Numbered from the stretch's first letter, positions 8,503 through 19,714 are shown. The stretch: 64,000 nucleotides of DNA from Nocardioides sp. YIM 152315 (GCF_029210375.1 NZ_JARGER010000013.1:1-64000), one strand, 5' to 3'. Made by a program: numbers and translations. The notes: generated by a model not told the origin, from the letters alone.

Positions 8503-9240
8503 ATGCACTTCGATTCCGAAGCACGTCTCGACGGCGGCGTCCTCCGACGTGGGTTCACCCACGACGAGGTCCCCGGCGTCCTGTGGACGCCCGCGTCCGC
8601 CACATCCTCCGCGCCGGTCCCGTTGATCCTCCTGGGCCATCCGGGTGGACTGCGCCGGATGCACCCTCGGCTCGAGGCGCGGGCGCGACACTGCGCAGGG
8701 CTGGGGTACGCCGCGGCGACCGTCGAGCTGCCTGGGAGCGGGGAGCGACCGAGCATCGCCGTGGTCGAACGGGCCCGCACCGATCTGCGCCAGGCGATCG
8801 CCGCCGGCGAACGGCCGAGCGACGACGTCGTCGACCGACTGATCCTCCCGCTGGTCGAACAGGCCGTCCCGGAGTGGCGGTCGGTCCTCGACGCCGTGCT
8901 GGAGCTCCCCGAGGTCGGCGGCCCGGTGGCCATCTCCGGCGGGGTCATCGCCGTCGGGGTCCGGTTGGCCGCCGTCGAGCCACGCATCGTGGCCGCTGGC
9001 CTGTTCGCCGGCAGCTACGTCCCCCGCAGCATCATCGAGCAGGCACGACTCGTGACCGTTCCGGTGCACGTCCTCCTCCAGTGGGACGACCGTGGCAACG
9101 ACAGGCAGATGGCACTGGACCTCTTCGACGCCTTCGCCTCCCGGGAGAAGACGCTCCAGGCCAACACGGGCGGGCACACCGGCGTACCGCAGTTCGCCGC
9201 GGACGACGCGAGTCGCTTCTTCGCCCGTCACCTGGGCTGA
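8503..9240 (+). CDS. Alpha/beta hydrolase
   Basis: A 245-residue soluble hydrolase with the oxyanion segment LILLGHPGG, a nucleophile elbow seen as AISGG (the first Gly of GxSxG is Ala here), an acid in QWDDRGND and a histidine in GGHTGVPQF at the C-terminal end. All three catalytic positions are therefore present in the correct order. Natural substrate unknown; dienelactone-hydrolase-like or acyl-peptidase-like roles are possible. The ATG at 8503 follows AGAGGCACGACC, a fair ribosome site. About 250 bases upstream hold no gene that I can see and probably contain divergent promoters for this gene and the DinB gene. Confidence 0.8.
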   Translation: MHFDSEARLDGGVLRRGFTHDEVPGVLWTPASATSSAPVPLILLGHPGGLRRMHPRLEARARHCAGLGYAAATVELPGSGERPSIAVVERARTDLRQAIAAGERPSDDVVDRLILPLVEQAVPEWRSVLDAVLELPEVGGPVAISGGVIAVGVRLAAVEPRIVAAGLFAGSYVPRSIIEQARLVTVPVHVLLQWDDRGNDRQMALDLFDAFASREKTLQANTGGHTGVPQFAADDASRFFARHLG

Positions 9241-9328
9241 CCTGGTCAGCCCGCCTCACGGGCGCCGGGCCCCCGTGTGATCCTGCACTACCTCGGCGTG
9301 GGTCCCGGGCACTGTCGGCGCCGACTCC

Positions 9329-9334
9329 TAGCGT
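9329..9334 (+). promoter_or_regulatory. Leaderless -10 box of sbcD
   Basis: TAGCGT followed by six bases and then the GTG start of sbcD, the spacing at which transcription would begin on the start codon. No ribosome site precedes the GTG. No convincing -35 hexamer is visible. Confidence 0.5.
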
Positions 9335-9340
9335 GGCGGC

Positions 9341-10522
9341 GTGCGCATCCTCCACACCTCCGACTGGCACCTCGGGCGGTCCTTCCACCGCGAGGGCATG
9401 CTGGAGCACCAGGCTGCGTACGTCGACCACCTCCTCGACGTGGTCGGGCGCGAGCGGGTCGACCTGGTCGTCGTGGCGGGCGACGTCTACGACCGCGCTC
9501 TCCCCCATGTCGACGCCGTGCGGCTCGCCGACGAGACCCTCGCCCGGCTGGCGGCCAGCCGCGCCCGCGTGGTGCTGACCAGCGGCAACCACGACTCCGC
9601 ACAGCGACTCGGCTTCAGCTCGCGGCTGATCGACGCGGCCGGGGTCTTCATCCGCACCGACGCCGCCACCGTCGGCACGCCCGTGCTGGTCGACGACGAG
9701 CACGGCGAGGTCGCCGTCTACGGCATCCCCTACCTCGACCCCGACGCGGTCCGCGAGCCGTGGCAGCTGCCGACGCGGTCCCACGAGGCCGCGCTCGACG
9801 AGGCGATGCGCAGGGTCCGTGCCGACCGGAGCCGCCGGGCCAACGGCACGAGGAGCGTCGTGCTGGCGCATGCATTCGTGGCCGGGGCCCGACCGAGCGA
9901 CTCCGAGCGCGACATCAGCGTCGGCGGGGTCTCGCTGGTGCCGACGACCACCTTCCAGGGCGTCGACTACACCGCGCTCGGCCATCTGCACGGCCGGCAC
10001 ACGCTCACCGAGACCGTCCGCTACTCCGGCTCGCCGCTGGCCTACTCCTTCTCCGAGGCCGACCAGCTCAAGGGCTCGTGGCTCGTGGAGCTCGGCGCCG
10101 GCGGGATGACGACGGCCGAGTTCGTCGAGGCGCCGGTCCCCCGCCGCCTGGCCCGGGTCCGCGGCACGGTCGACGACCTCCTCCAGGACCCGCGGCTGAA
10201 GGAGCACGAGGACGCCTGGGTCCAGGCGACGCTGACCGACGCCACCCGCCCACTCCAGGCGATGGAGCGGCTCCGCGCCCGATTCCCCCACACGCTGGTG
10301 ATCGCGTTCGAGCCGGCCGGTGCGGCGCCGCACACCGTCCCCGTGGCACGTCCGCAGGGCCGCTCCGACCACGACATCGCTCTCGACTTCGTGGCCGAGC
10401 TGCGCGGCGGGCCGGCGACGGAGTCGGAGTCGGCGCTGCTGCAGGCGGCGACCGAGGCCTGCTGCGACGACCCGGACTTCGACGTCCTCGTCTCCACCGC
10501 CGGCACCGAGGGGCTCTGGTGA
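9341..10522 (+). CDS. sbcD: SbcCD nuclease subunit D
   Basis: Calcineurin-like metallophosphoesterase subunit of the SbcCD (Mre11-Rad50) complex, which trims DNA hairpins and protein-blocked ends. Metal-binding motifs are in order: DWH at residues 8-10, GDVYD at 47-51, GNHD at 82-85, followed by HAF and a GHLHG-type element (LGHLHGRH). Length 393 is normal. Its stop overlaps the sbcC start by four bases (GTGA), so both subunits come from one message. Confidence 0.95.
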   Translation: MRILHTSDWHLGRSFHREGMLEHQAAYVDHLLDVVGRERVDLVVVAGDVYDRALPHVDAVRLADETLARLAASRARVVLTSGNHDSAQRLGFSSRLIDAAGVFIRTDAATVGTPVLVDDEHGEVAVYGIPYLDPDAVREPWQLPTRSHEAALDEAMRRVRADRSRRANGTRSVVLAHAFVAGARPSDSERDISVGGVSLVPTTTFQGVDYTALGHLHGRHTLTETVRYSGSPLAYSFSEADQLKGSWLVELGAGGMTTAEFVEAPVPRRLARVRGTVDDLLQDPRLKEHEDAWVQATLTDATRPLQAMERLRARFPHTLVIAFEPAGAAPHTVPVARPQGRSDHDIALDFVAELRGGPATESESALLQAATEACCDDPDFDVLVSTAGTEGLW

Positions 10523-13164
10523 GGCTCCACCGCCTGCGCGCGACCGCGTTCGGGCCCTTCGCCGGCACCATCGACGTCGACTTCGACCAGCTGTCGACCG
10601 CCGGCCTCTTCCTGCTCTCCGGCCCGACCGGCGCCGGCAAGACCAGCGTGCTCGACGCGGTCTGCTTCGCGCTGTACGGCGACGTGCCCGGCGACCGCAA
10701 CGCCGCGAAGCGGCTGCGCTCCGACCTCGCGGCTCCGGGCGTGCGCCCGGAGGTCGAGCTCGAGGCGACGCTGTCGGGGCGTCGGTTCCGCATCACCCGG
10801 GCGCCGGCATGGGAGCGGCCCAAGAAGCGCGGGGAGGGGATGACCACCGAGCAGGCGTCCGTCGTCATCGCCGAGCGCGTCCACGGCGCGTGGGTCACCC
10901 AGTCGACCCGCCTCGACGAGACCGGACACCTGGTCTCGCGGCTGCTGGGCATGAACGTCGCCCAGTTCACCCAGGTGGCGATGCTTCCGCAGGGCCGGTT
11001 CCAGGCCTTCCTGCGCGCCCGCTCCGAGGAGCGTCACCGGCTGCTGCAGCAGCTCTTCCGCACGGGTCGCTTCGAGGACGTCGAGAAGTGGCTGCGCGAC
11101 CGCCGTCTCGACCTGCGCCGGCGCGCCGACGCCGCCCGCGCCACCGTCGCCGACCTCGTCAGCCGGGTCAGCGAGACCACCGGCACGCAGCCCGACGACG
11201 GACCGCCCGACAGGTGGGCGCGCACCCTGCTCGACACCGCGGCCGTCCGCTGCGCCGAGGCCGCCTCCGCAGCCGCCGCGGCGGCCGAGCAGGAGGAGCA
11301 GCGCCGAGTGGCGCTCGACCGGGCCCGCGAGCTCCACACGCGCCGGGCCCGCGTCGACGCCGCCGCGGCAGAGCGGCGGCGGCTCGAGGCCGCGACCGAG
11401 GAGCACGCCGAGGGGGTCCGTCGCCTCGACTCCGCTCGTCGCGCGGCGCCGGTCGTCGCCCTCCACCAGGTCGCGGTCCGCGCCCGCCGCGCACGATCTG
11501 CGGCCCGCACCACGCTCGCGCGGCTGCCCGTCCGCGACCGGGAGACGCTCGAGGCCTCCCTCCAGGAGGCCGTCGACGGCGCCGCGCGCGCTCGTGCCCT
11601 GCAGCCGCGGGTCGAGCGGCACGCCGCCGTCCGCCGCGAGCGAGCCCGGCTCGAGGCGAGGCGGGTGGAGCTCGCCAGCGCGGCGCAGCGGGCACTCGAC
11701 GACGCCCGAGGACGCGTCACGGCGCTCACCGGCCAGGTCGACGCCGCCCGCACGGCGCACGCCGCCGCCCGGGAGACCACCCTCCAGGCACGCACCCGCG
11801 CCCTCGACGTCCGCGAGGCCCGCCTGTCCGGCATGGCCGCCGAGATGGCGGGTGCACTCGCGGTCGGCGCCTCGTGCCCGGTCTGCGGATCCTGCGACCA
11901 CCCCCGCAAGGCCCCGACCGCCGCCGACGTGCCCGACGAGGACGCCGAGCGCTCGGCCCAGAAGGCCGCCGACGACGCCGCCGCCACCGAGCACCTGCGC
12001 GACGTCGAGGTGCGCACCCTCGACTCCCAGCTCGCCTCCGCGATCGAGCTGCTCGACGTCGTGCCGCCCGCGATCGCCACCGAGACCGGCGCCGTCGAAG
12101 CGTCGCTCGGTGCCCTCGGCGCGGAGTCGGCGGCGCTGGAGGCCGAGCTCGCCGAGCACGACGACGGTCTGCTCGGCCGGTGCGCCGAGCGCGAGCACGA
12201 GGCCAGGTCCGGCCTGAGGGCGCTCGACGCCGCGGAGGCCGCCGAGGCCGCGCTCGCCGAGGCCGAGCTGACCCTGACCGCGGCCGCGGTCGAGGCGGGG
12301 TTCGCAGGCGCCGACGACGCACTCGCGGCGGCGCTCGACCAGCGGGCGTACGACGACCTCGCCCGGCGCGCCGCCGACCACGACCGGCGGCTGGCTGCGG
12401 CGGCTGCCGTGCTGGCCGAGGCCGGCGCCGACGAGGTCGCCCGAGCGGACCTCCCAGACCTGGAGGCCCTCGCCGAGGCTCACCAGGGCGCGTTGCGTCG
12501 CCTGGGCGACTCCCGTGCGCAGGAGAGTGCCTGGACGACCCGGGCCGAGCGCCTCGGGCGGCTCGCGTCAGACCTCGACCGGGCGGTCGCCGCGTCGCGC
12601 CCGCTGGACGAGGAGCTCGACGTGCTCACCCGGCTCTCGGCGTTCGTCGAGGGCAAGTCGGCCGACAACCGGCTCCAGATGCGCCTGTCGGCGTACGTCC
12701 TCGCCTACCGGCTGGCCCAGGTCGTCGCCGCCGCCAACCAGCGGCTCGACCGGATGAGCGACCGGCGCTACACCCTCGAGCACACCGGCCGGCGCGGGGC
12801 CGGGGAGACCCGGGGCGGCCTGAGCCTCGTGGTGCGCGACGACTGGTCCGGCGAGGCGCGCGACCCGGCGACGCTGTCGGGCGGCGAGACGTTCGTGGTC
12901 TCACTGGCCCTCGCGCTCGGGCTCGCCGACGTGGTCACCCAGGAGGTCGGCGGCGCCGACCTCGACACGCTCTTCGTCGACGAGGGCTTCGGGGCCCTCG
13001 ACGCCGACACCCTCGACGACGTCATGGACACGCTCGACTCGCTGCGCGACGGCGGCCGCGTCGTCGGCGTCGTCAGCCACGTCGCCGAGATGCGCGACCG
13101 GATCCCCACCCAGCTCCTGGTCGGCAAGTCGCGCGCCGGATCGACGGTCTCGATCTCCCCTTGA
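10519..13164 (+). CDS. sbcC: SbcCD nuclease ATPase subunit C
   Basis: Rad50-type SMC ATPase, partner of SbcD. Walker A is GPTGAGKTS starting at residue 35. Long Ala/Glu/Arg-rich coiled-coil arms flank the zinc hook CPVC at 453-456. The ABC signature LSGGET is near 786 and Walker B (DEGFGALD) near 821. The 881-residue length is typical for actinobacteria. The GTG at 10519 overlaps the sbcD stop; the frame stays open upstream through sbcD but has no better start there. Together the pair probably limits replication of long palindromes, which matters given the hairpins in this window. Confidence 0.95.
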   Translation: MRLHRLRATAFGPFAGTIDVDFDQLSTAGLFLLSGPTGAGKTSVLDAVCFALYGDVPGDRNAAKRLRSDLAAPGVRPEVELEATLSGRRFRITRAPAWERPKKRGEGMTTEQASVVIAERVHGAWVTQSTRLDETGHLVSRLLGMNVAQFTQVAMLPQGRFQAFLRARSEERHRLLQQLFRTGRFEDVEKWLRDRRLDLRRRADAARATVADLVSRVSETTGTQPDDGPPDRWARTLLDTAAVRCAEAASAAAAAAEQEEQRRVALDRARELHTRRARVDAAAAERRRLEAATEEHAEGVRRLDSARRAAPVVALHQVAVRARRARSAARTTLARLPVRDRETLEASLQEAVDGAARARALQPRVERHAAVRRERARLEARRVELASAAQRALDDARGRVTALTGQVDAARTAHAAARETTLQARTRALDVREARLSGMAAEMAGALAVGASCPVCGSCDHPRKAPTAADVPDEDAERSAQKAADDAAATEHLRDVEVRTLDSQLASAIELLDVVPPAIATETGAVEASLGALGAESAALEAELAEHDDGLLGRCAEREHEARSGLRALDAAEAAEAALAEAELTLTAAAVEAGFAGADDALAAALDQRAYDDLARRAADHDRRLAAAAAVLAEAGADEVARADLPDLEALAEAHQGALRRLGDSRAQESAWTTRAERLGRLASDLDRAVAASRPLDEELDVLTRLSAFVEGKSADNRLQMRLSAYVLAYRLAQVVAAANQRLDRMSDRRYTLEHTGRRGAGETRGGLSLVVRDDWSGEARDPATLSGGETFVVSLALALGLADVVTQEVGGADLDTLFVDEGFGALDADTLDDVMDTLDSLRDGGRVVGVVSHVAEMRDRIPTQLLVGKSRAGSTVSISP

Positions 13165-13178
13165 GGGGCGCGACGGCG

Positions 13179-13184
13179 TACCGT
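13179..13184 (+). promoter_or_regulatory. Leaderless -10 box of the methyltransferase gene
   Basis: TACCGT, then seven bases, then the ATG at 13192. The gene sits only 27 bases behind sbcC but appears to have its own promoter of the TAnnnT-leaderless type. Confidence 0.5.
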
Positions 13185-13191
13185 CACCGTC

Positions 13192-13953
13192 ATGGCCTTC
13201 GACGTGGCCGCCGACGCCTATGACCGGTTCATGGGCCGCTACTCGGCGCCGCTCGCGGACCAGTTGCTCGACGCGCTGGGCGTGCAGCCCGGCGAGCGGG
13301 CGCTCGACGTCGGCTGCGGTCCCGGCGCCCTGACCGCCCGACTCGTCGACCTCCTCGGCGCCGACCTGGTCGCCGCCGTGGACCCGTCGCCGCCGTTCGT
13401 GGACGCCGTCCGCGCCCGGCTGCCGGGCGTCGACGCCCGGAGCGCGTCCGCGGAGGAGCTGCCCTTCGACGACGACGTCTTCGACCTCGTCCTGGCCCAG
13501 CTCGTCGTGCCCTTCCTCCGCGCGCCGGACACCGGCCTCCACGAGATGGCCCGGGTGACGCGCCCCGGAGGGGTGGTGGCCGCGACCGCCTGGAACCACG
13601 CGGAGCAGGGCAGCAGCCCGCTCTCGCCCTTCTGGGCCGCGGTCAACGACGTCGACCAGGGCGCGTACGACGAGTCGTCGCTGGTCGGCGTCGGCGACGG
13701 CGAGCTGGTGCGGATCCTGCGGAGCGCGGGCCTCGACGACGTCCGCCAGCTGCGACTGACCGTGACGGTCACCCATCCGACGTTCGAGGAGTGGTGGGAG
13801 CCCTACACGCTCGGCGTCGGCCCGGCCGGCGACCACGTCACGGGGCTGTCCGCCGAGCAGCGCAGCCGCCTCGAGCGGCGCGCCCGCGAGCGCCTGGGCG
13901 ATGGGCCGTTCGACGTCACCGGCACCGCCTGGTGCGCGGTGGGACGCGCCTGA
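13192..13953 (+). CDS. Class I SAM-dependent methyltransferase
   Basis: A 253-residue methyltransferase of the UbiE/Methyltransf_11 type. Motif I, LDVGCGPGALTARL, lies near residue 38, followed by an acidic loop at the end of strand 2 (AVDPS) and the motif ARVTRPGGVVAATAW. The substrate is not evident from sequence or neighbours. It follows sbcC on the same strand and converges on the PNPOx-like gene. Confidence 0.85.
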   Translation: MAFDVAADAYDRFMGRYSAPLADQLLDALGVQPGERALDVGCGPGALTARLVDLLGADLVAAVDPSPPFVDAVRARLPGVDARSASAEELPFDDDVFDLVLAQLVVPFLRAPDTGLHEMARVTRPGGVVAATAWNHAEQGSSPLSPFWAAVNDVDQGAYDESSLVGVGDGELVRILRSAGLDDVRQLRLTVTVTHPTFEEWWEPYTLGVGPAGDHVTGLSAEQRSRLERRARERLGDGPFDVTGTAWCAVGRA

Positions 13954-13997
13954 GGGTCGCCTCGGCGCTCAGCCGGGGGCTCCGCCCGGGTCCGGGC

Positions 13998-14474
13998 TCA
14001 GACGTCGACCGCGCCGTGGTCGGCGTCGTACGTGTCGCCCGTGAGCCTGGTCTTCGCGAGGCTGATCAGCGACGCGACCCGGCCACCCGGGGTGTCCCAG
14101 TACTCGCCGTGCTCCAGGTCGACCCGGATCAGCGTCGCGTCCGGATCGTCCGGCCCGCCGGGCAGCCATGCCTCGGCGAAGGTCGTCCACAGCTCCCCCA
14201 GCTTCTCGCGGTCGTCGACGACGGCCGCCCGCCCGTACGCCGCCGCCCAGGAGTCGCGCGCCGAGAACGACAGCGACACCCGCGGGTCGGCCCGGATCGC
14301 CCGCACGTGCGCCGTGTCGCGGGCGGTGATGAACCACAGCTCCGCGGAGGGATCCACCTCCTGGCGCGCCATCGGGACGCTGCGCGGGCCCTCCGGTCCG
14401 AAGGTCGTCAGCATCGTGATCGGGATGTCCCCCATCACCACGAGCAGCTTCTTCTGGTCCTCGGTCTCGGTCAT
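13998..14474 (-). CDS. Pyridoxamine 5'-phosphate oxidase-like split-barrel protein (general stress protein 26 type)
   Basis: 158 residues with the split-barrel flavin-binding fold: early strand segment ITMLTTFGPEGPRSVPMA, then AELWFITARDTAHVRAI and a C-terminal region with YWDTPGG. This length and the GPRSVPM pattern resemble the general-stress FMN/F420-binding group rather than true PdxH. Enzyme activity unknown. The ATG at 14474 begins MTETEDQ; an in-frame upstream start at 14570 would add 32 low-complexity residues and cross the divergent tldD start, so it is rejected. Confidence 0.8.
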   Translation of the reverse strand: MTETEDQKKLLVVMGDIPITMLTTFGPEGPRSVPMARQEVDPSAELWFITARDTAHVRAIRADPRVSLSFSARDSWAAAYGRAAVVDDREKLGELWTTFAEAWLPGGPDDPDATLIRVDLEHGEYWDTPGGRVASLISLAKTRLTGDTYDADHGAVDV

Positions 14475-14526
14475 GTCGGGGGAGGTACCCGGCCGCGACC
14501 ACGGCAATCGAGTGGACAGCGTCCGA

Positions 14527-14532
14527 TAGGTT
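14527..14532 (+). promoter_or_regulatory. Leaderless -10 box of tldD
   Basis: TAGGTT followed by six bases and the ATG at 14539. There is no ribosome site in the gap, which fits a leaderless transcript. Confidence 0.5.
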
Positions 14533-14538
14533 CGCGAC

Positions 14539-16058
<1,520 letters not shown>

Positions 16059-16059
<1 letters not shown>

Positions 16060-17447
16060 TGACGCTCTCCCCCCAGTCCTTCGTCGAGCACGCCCTCGCG
16101 ACGTCGACGGCCGACGACTGCATCGCGCTCGTGCGCGACACGACCAGCGCCAACCTGCGCTGGGCCAACAACACGCTGACCACCAACGGCGTCATGCACG
16201 GTGTCGACGTCACGGTGATCTCGTTCGTGCGCAGCGCCGCCGGCACTGCCGCCGGCTCGGTCACCGGCACGGCGACGGACCTGGCCGGGGTCACGGCCCT
16301 CGCCGAGTCGGCGGATCGGGCCGCCCGCGCGTCCACGGCGGCCGAGGACGCGGCGGACCTGGTCGCCGACGCCACCTCGGCCGACTGGGACGACGCGCCG
16401 GTGCCGACCGACGTCCACGTCTACGACGCGCTCGCACCGGCCCTGGGCGAGGCGTTCGGCCGCGCCGATGCTGCCGGGCGGATCCTCTACGGGTTCGTCA
16501 ACCACGAGATGACCACGACGTACCTCGGCTCGACGACCGGCCTCCGCCTGCGCCACGTGCAGCCGACCGGCCACTTCGGCTGCACCGGCAAGCCGACCGA
16601 CCTCTCGACCAGCGCGTGGGTCGGCGGCGCCACCCGCGACTTCACCGACGTCGACCCGCTCGCCTTCGACGCCGAGCTCGAGCGCCGCCTGGGCTGGGCG
16701 CAGCGCAAGGTCGACCTCCCGGCCGGGCGCTACGACACGATCCTGCCGCCGAGTGCCGTCGCCGACCTGATGATCGACGCCTACTGGTACGCCGGCGCGC
16801 GCGTGGCGCACGAGGGCCAGTCGGTCTACAGCAACCGTGCCGGCGGCACCCGGGTGGGCGAGCAGATCGCATCCGCCGGCGTGCACCTCTTCTCCGACCC
16901 GGGCCACGCCCCGATCCAGTGCGCGCCGTTCAACGTCGCCTCGCAGTCCGGCAACGAGACCTCGGTCTTCGACAACGGCCTCCCGCTGGGCCGGACCGAC
17001 TGGATCCGCGACGGCGTCCTGACCTCGCTGCTCCAGACCCGGCACTCGGCCGCCATGACCGACCTGCCGGTCACCCCCGGCATCGACAACCTCGTGCTGT
17101 CCGTCGACTCCGCGTCGGGCACCGAGGCCGACCTGGTCGCCGGCACCGAGCGCGGGCTGCTGCTCACCTGCCTCTGGTACATCCGCGAGGTCGACCCGCA
17201 GTCCCTGCTGCTCACCGGGCTGACCCGCGACGGCGTCTACCTGATCGAGGGCGGCGAGATCACCGGCGCCGTCAACAACTTCCGGTTCAACGACAGCCCG
17301 GTCGACCTGCTGCGCCGGTTCAGTCACGCGTCGGAGACCGTCCCGTCGTTCAGCCGCGAGTGGGGCGACGACTACTTCTCGCGTACGGCGACCCCGGCCC
17401 TGCGGGTGCCCGACTTCAACATGTCGAGCGTGTCGCAGGCGCAGTAG
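16059..17447 (+). CDS. tldE: TldE/PmbA metalloprotease subunit
   Basis: 462-residue partner of TldD. It lacks the HExxxH zinc motif, as expected for the non-catalytic subunit, but carries the family fold with an N-terminal domain (LVRDTTSANLRWANNTLTTN) and a C-terminal PmbA domain with many Gly-Asn-Asp turns. The ATG at 16059 overlaps the last base of the tldD stop. Confidence 0.9.
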
Positions 17448-17459
17448 CGCCGGTCGAAC

Positions 17460-17485
17460 CGGTTCAGCAGAGCGGTTCAGCAGAG
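17460..17485. repeat. 13-bp tandem duplication at a gene end
   Basis: CGGTTCAGCAGAG occurs twice in direct tandem, 17460-17472 and 17473-17485. The second copy contains the stop codon of the minus-strand secreted protein gene and the first an extra in-frame-like TCA beyond it. Confidence 0.8.
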
Positions 17486-18151
17486 CGCGCGGTGCGCTGC
17501 CTTCGCGCCGCGCAGTTGACGCTTCGCCTTCACGACCCGGTGCTTGCCCTGGTGAACCTTCTTCGCTGCCCGCTTGACGACGCGGCGTGGCTGGTCCGAG
17601 GCCTTCGCCGAGCGCAACGCCCGCTTGGCCCGCTTCAGCGTCTTGAGCTTCTTCGCGACGGACTTCTCCTTCGCCGTGACCTGCGCGGCAGCCGACGCAC
17701 AGGTGCCGCCGATCGTGAAGTCGACCACGGTGGTCGCCATCGGGTCGCGGAAGGTGTCGTGGAGATATCCGCAGAGCCGGTACCTGCCGGTCGGCCGCCC
17801 TGCGAAGACCTCCGCCACGTCATAGGTCTCGTCGATCCAGTTCTCCAGCCAGAACCCCCACCGGTCGTCTCCCTCCTGGTCGTAGAAGGTCGCCTCCGCC
17901 AGGTCGGCGGTCGGCGGGCACGCAGGCGCTCCCGGGGCGAGCAGGACCGAGACGTAGATCGACCCGCTTCCGTCGGTCGCGGTCCCGGTCGCACGCACCT
18001 GGAACGAGTCGTCGCGCCCGGGGACCTGGGGCGCCACGCCGAGTGCGATCGAGTCCCCGGGCGCCGCAGCCGCGCCACCCCCTCCGGTCAGCACCAGTGC
18101 TGATGCGGCCAGGCCGGCAACCAGCGTCCGCACCCGTGTCGATCCCGTCAT
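17477..18151 (-). CDS. Secreted protein with a Lys/Arg-rich tail, unknown function
   Basis: 224 residues. A signal peptide is clear: charged start (MTGSTRVRT), hydrophobic core LVAGLAASALVLTGG and an Ala-Ala-Ala-Pro cleavage region near residue 30. The mature part to about residue 150 is an Asp/Gly-rich beta-type domain with two cysteine pairs. The last 70 residues are strongly basic with alternating Lys, Arg and Ala, like a nucleic-acid- or wall-binding tail. The ATG at 18151 follows GAGGGAGCCGAGG; an upstream start at 18211 lacks this. No family recognised. Confidence 0.75.
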   Translation of the reverse strand: MTGSTRVRTLVAGLAASALVLTGGGGAAAAPGDSIALGVAPQVPGRDDSFQVRATGTATDGSGSIYVSVLLAPGAPACPPTADLAEATFYDQEGDDRWGFWLENWIDETYDVAEVFAGRPTGRYRLCGYLHDTFRDPMATTVVDFTIGGTCASAAAQVTAKEKSVAKKLKTLKRAKRALRSAKASDQPRRVVKRAAKKVHQGKHRVVKAKRQLRGAKAAHRALC

Positions 18152-18349
18152 CCTCGGCTCCCTCGTCAGTTCACGCGGCTGTCCCTGCCCGAGAGTTGCT
18201 GCAAAGACCAATCACGCTAGAGCGTGCGACCTCACCATGCAGGCGGTTCCGGAAAGTTCAGCGAGATTGATCGCACCGCGGGTGCAACCAGCGGCACTCG
18301 ACGGGCGTATCCCGGGTGTTCATCCACACCACGCGGAAAGCGAAACGTC

Positions 18350-18868
18350 ATGCGAACCCAGCTCATCCCGGGCGCCCTGGCCGTCGTCGCGACCTCTGCC
18401 CTCGTCGGGCTGGGGACGACGACCGCCAGTGCCCGCACCACCACCCACGAGGTCGGCACGGTCATCGAGTGCGCCGGCCACGCCGGCAAGGTCCCGGTCC
18501 GGGTGAACCTCTACGAGAGCAAGACCCACGGCAACACCCTCGAGGTGCTCGTCCACGACGGCACCGGGCGCGAAGCCGGCCGGACCGTCGAGACGAGGAA
18601 GCCCTTCGTCGTCGGCGAGGACGTGCTCGCCCGCACGCGGGTCGGAGGCAAGCGGGTCCGGTTCCACGGGACCACCGAGCCCACCGGCGAGGTGAAGCGC
18701 ATCCGCCGCGTCGAGGAGGACGCCGGCCAGCGAATCGTCACCAACGGCACCCACACCATCCTCGACCCGAAGATCGTGGCCGTGTACGCCGGCAAGCAGG
18801 GCAGGCTCACGTGCGACCACGCCTTCGACTTCGACCAGCTGGTCAGGAGGACATCGCTCGTCGATTGA
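18350..18868 (+). CDS. Small secreted protein, unknown function
   Basis: 172 residues with a signal peptide (MRTQLIPGALAVVATSALVG, cleavage around ASA-RT near residue 28). The mature domain has two cysteines, one near the N-terminus (ECAGHAGKV) and one near the C-terminus (LTCDHAFDFD), which could form a disulfide. The ATG at 18350 is chosen because it starts the signal peptide and follows GGAAAG. It diverges from the preceding secreted protein with about 200 bases between, containing no other gene. Confidence 0.7.
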   Translation: MRTQLIPGALAVVATSALVGLGTTTASARTTTHEVGTVIECAGHAGKVPVRVNLYESKTHGNTLEVLVHDGTGREAGRTVETRKPFVVGEDVLARTRVGGKRVRFHGTTEPTGEVKRIRRVEEDAGQRIVTNGTHTILDPKIVAVYAGKQGRLTCDHAFDFDQLVRRTSLVD

Positions 18869-18940
18869 GTGAACCGCGTACGCCGAGGGCGCCGGCGCCC
18901 TACTCTCCCACCGACCTGTCGTCTCGGGATCGGAGCTCCT

Positions 18941-19711
18941 TTGCGCACCAGTGCCCTCGTCCGCCTGGCCGCTGTCGTCGCCGCCACCCTCCTGGGCACC
19001 TCTCTCCTGTCCGCGGGAGCGGCCGCCGCGGACGAGGCGGCGCCGCCGGTGGTGGTCGCGGACACCGTGACGCTGTGGCCGGGCCAGATGACCCAGGTCG
19101 ACGTGCTGGCCAACGACCGCTCGCCCGTCGGCGACGACCTGGCCCTCTGCCGCTTCCCCGAGGCCGACTTCTACTCCGACGGGGCGAGGACCCCCCACGT
19201 CGTCGTGTCCCACAGGACCGTGGAGATTCTCGGTGACGAGGCCGAGCCTGGATCGGTCCTGGTGGGATCGAGGCCGCGATCGCACGGCACCCGCGTGATC
19301 GACTACTACGTCTGCGACCACACCCACCTCGTGCCGGCAACGCTCACCATCGTCCTGCGCGACGTCAAGCCGGTCGAGGTGACCGAGGTCGCCGGGCGCA
19401 AGGGCCTGCTGAGCGTCACCAACGACAACGACGCGGCCGTCCGTCTCCTGTTCGGCCCGCGGCGTGGGAAGCGCGACGGCCGGGTCTCGATTCCGGCCCA
19501 CTCGACCCGCACGGTGCGGATCCAGCGGCACACGATCGCCTGGATGGCCCTGATCGGCCCCGGCTCCCTCAGGGGCTCCGGACTCTCGTCGCCCGGAATC
19601 GCGGGGCACGGGATCGTGAAGCACATCAAGATCAAGGGCGACCCGTTGCCGAGGCCGAAGGGGGGCGACCACGCCACGAGCGCGCTCGTGCCGAGCCGCC
19701 GGGGCGCCTGA
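18941..19711 (+). CDS. Secreted protein with an N-terminal Ig-like segment
   Basis: 256 residues starting at a TTG (18941) that sits six bases behind GGAG and directly opens a signal peptide (RTSALVRLAAVVAATLLG, cleavage after AAAA near residue 30). The mature start contains VDVLANDRSPVGDDL, the pattern of bacterial cadherin-like/Ig repeats on surface proteins. A second basic beta-rich half follows. An earlier GTG at 18869 overlaps the previous stop but would put 24 arginine-rich residues before the signal peptide, so it is less likely. Function unknown. Confidence 0.65.
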   Translation: MRTSALVRLAAVVAATLLGTSLLSAGAAAADEAAPPVVVADTVTLWPGQMTQVDVLANDRSPVGDDLALCRFPEADFYSDGARTPHVVVSHRTVEILGDEAEPGSVLVGSRPRSHGTRVIDYYVCDHTHLVPATLTIVLRDVKPVEVTEVAGRKGLLSVTNDNDAAVRLLFGPRRGKRDGRVSIPAHSTRTVRIQRHTIAWMALIGPGSLRGSGLSSPGIAGHGIVKHIKIKGDPLPRPKGGDHATSALVPSRRGA

Positions 19712-19714
19712 TCC

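Noticed and set aside
13970..13992. Terminator between the methyltransferase and PNPOx-like genes
   Set aside because: CCGGG and CCCGG can pair, but the stem is only five bases and not distinct from background in this GC-rich DNA.
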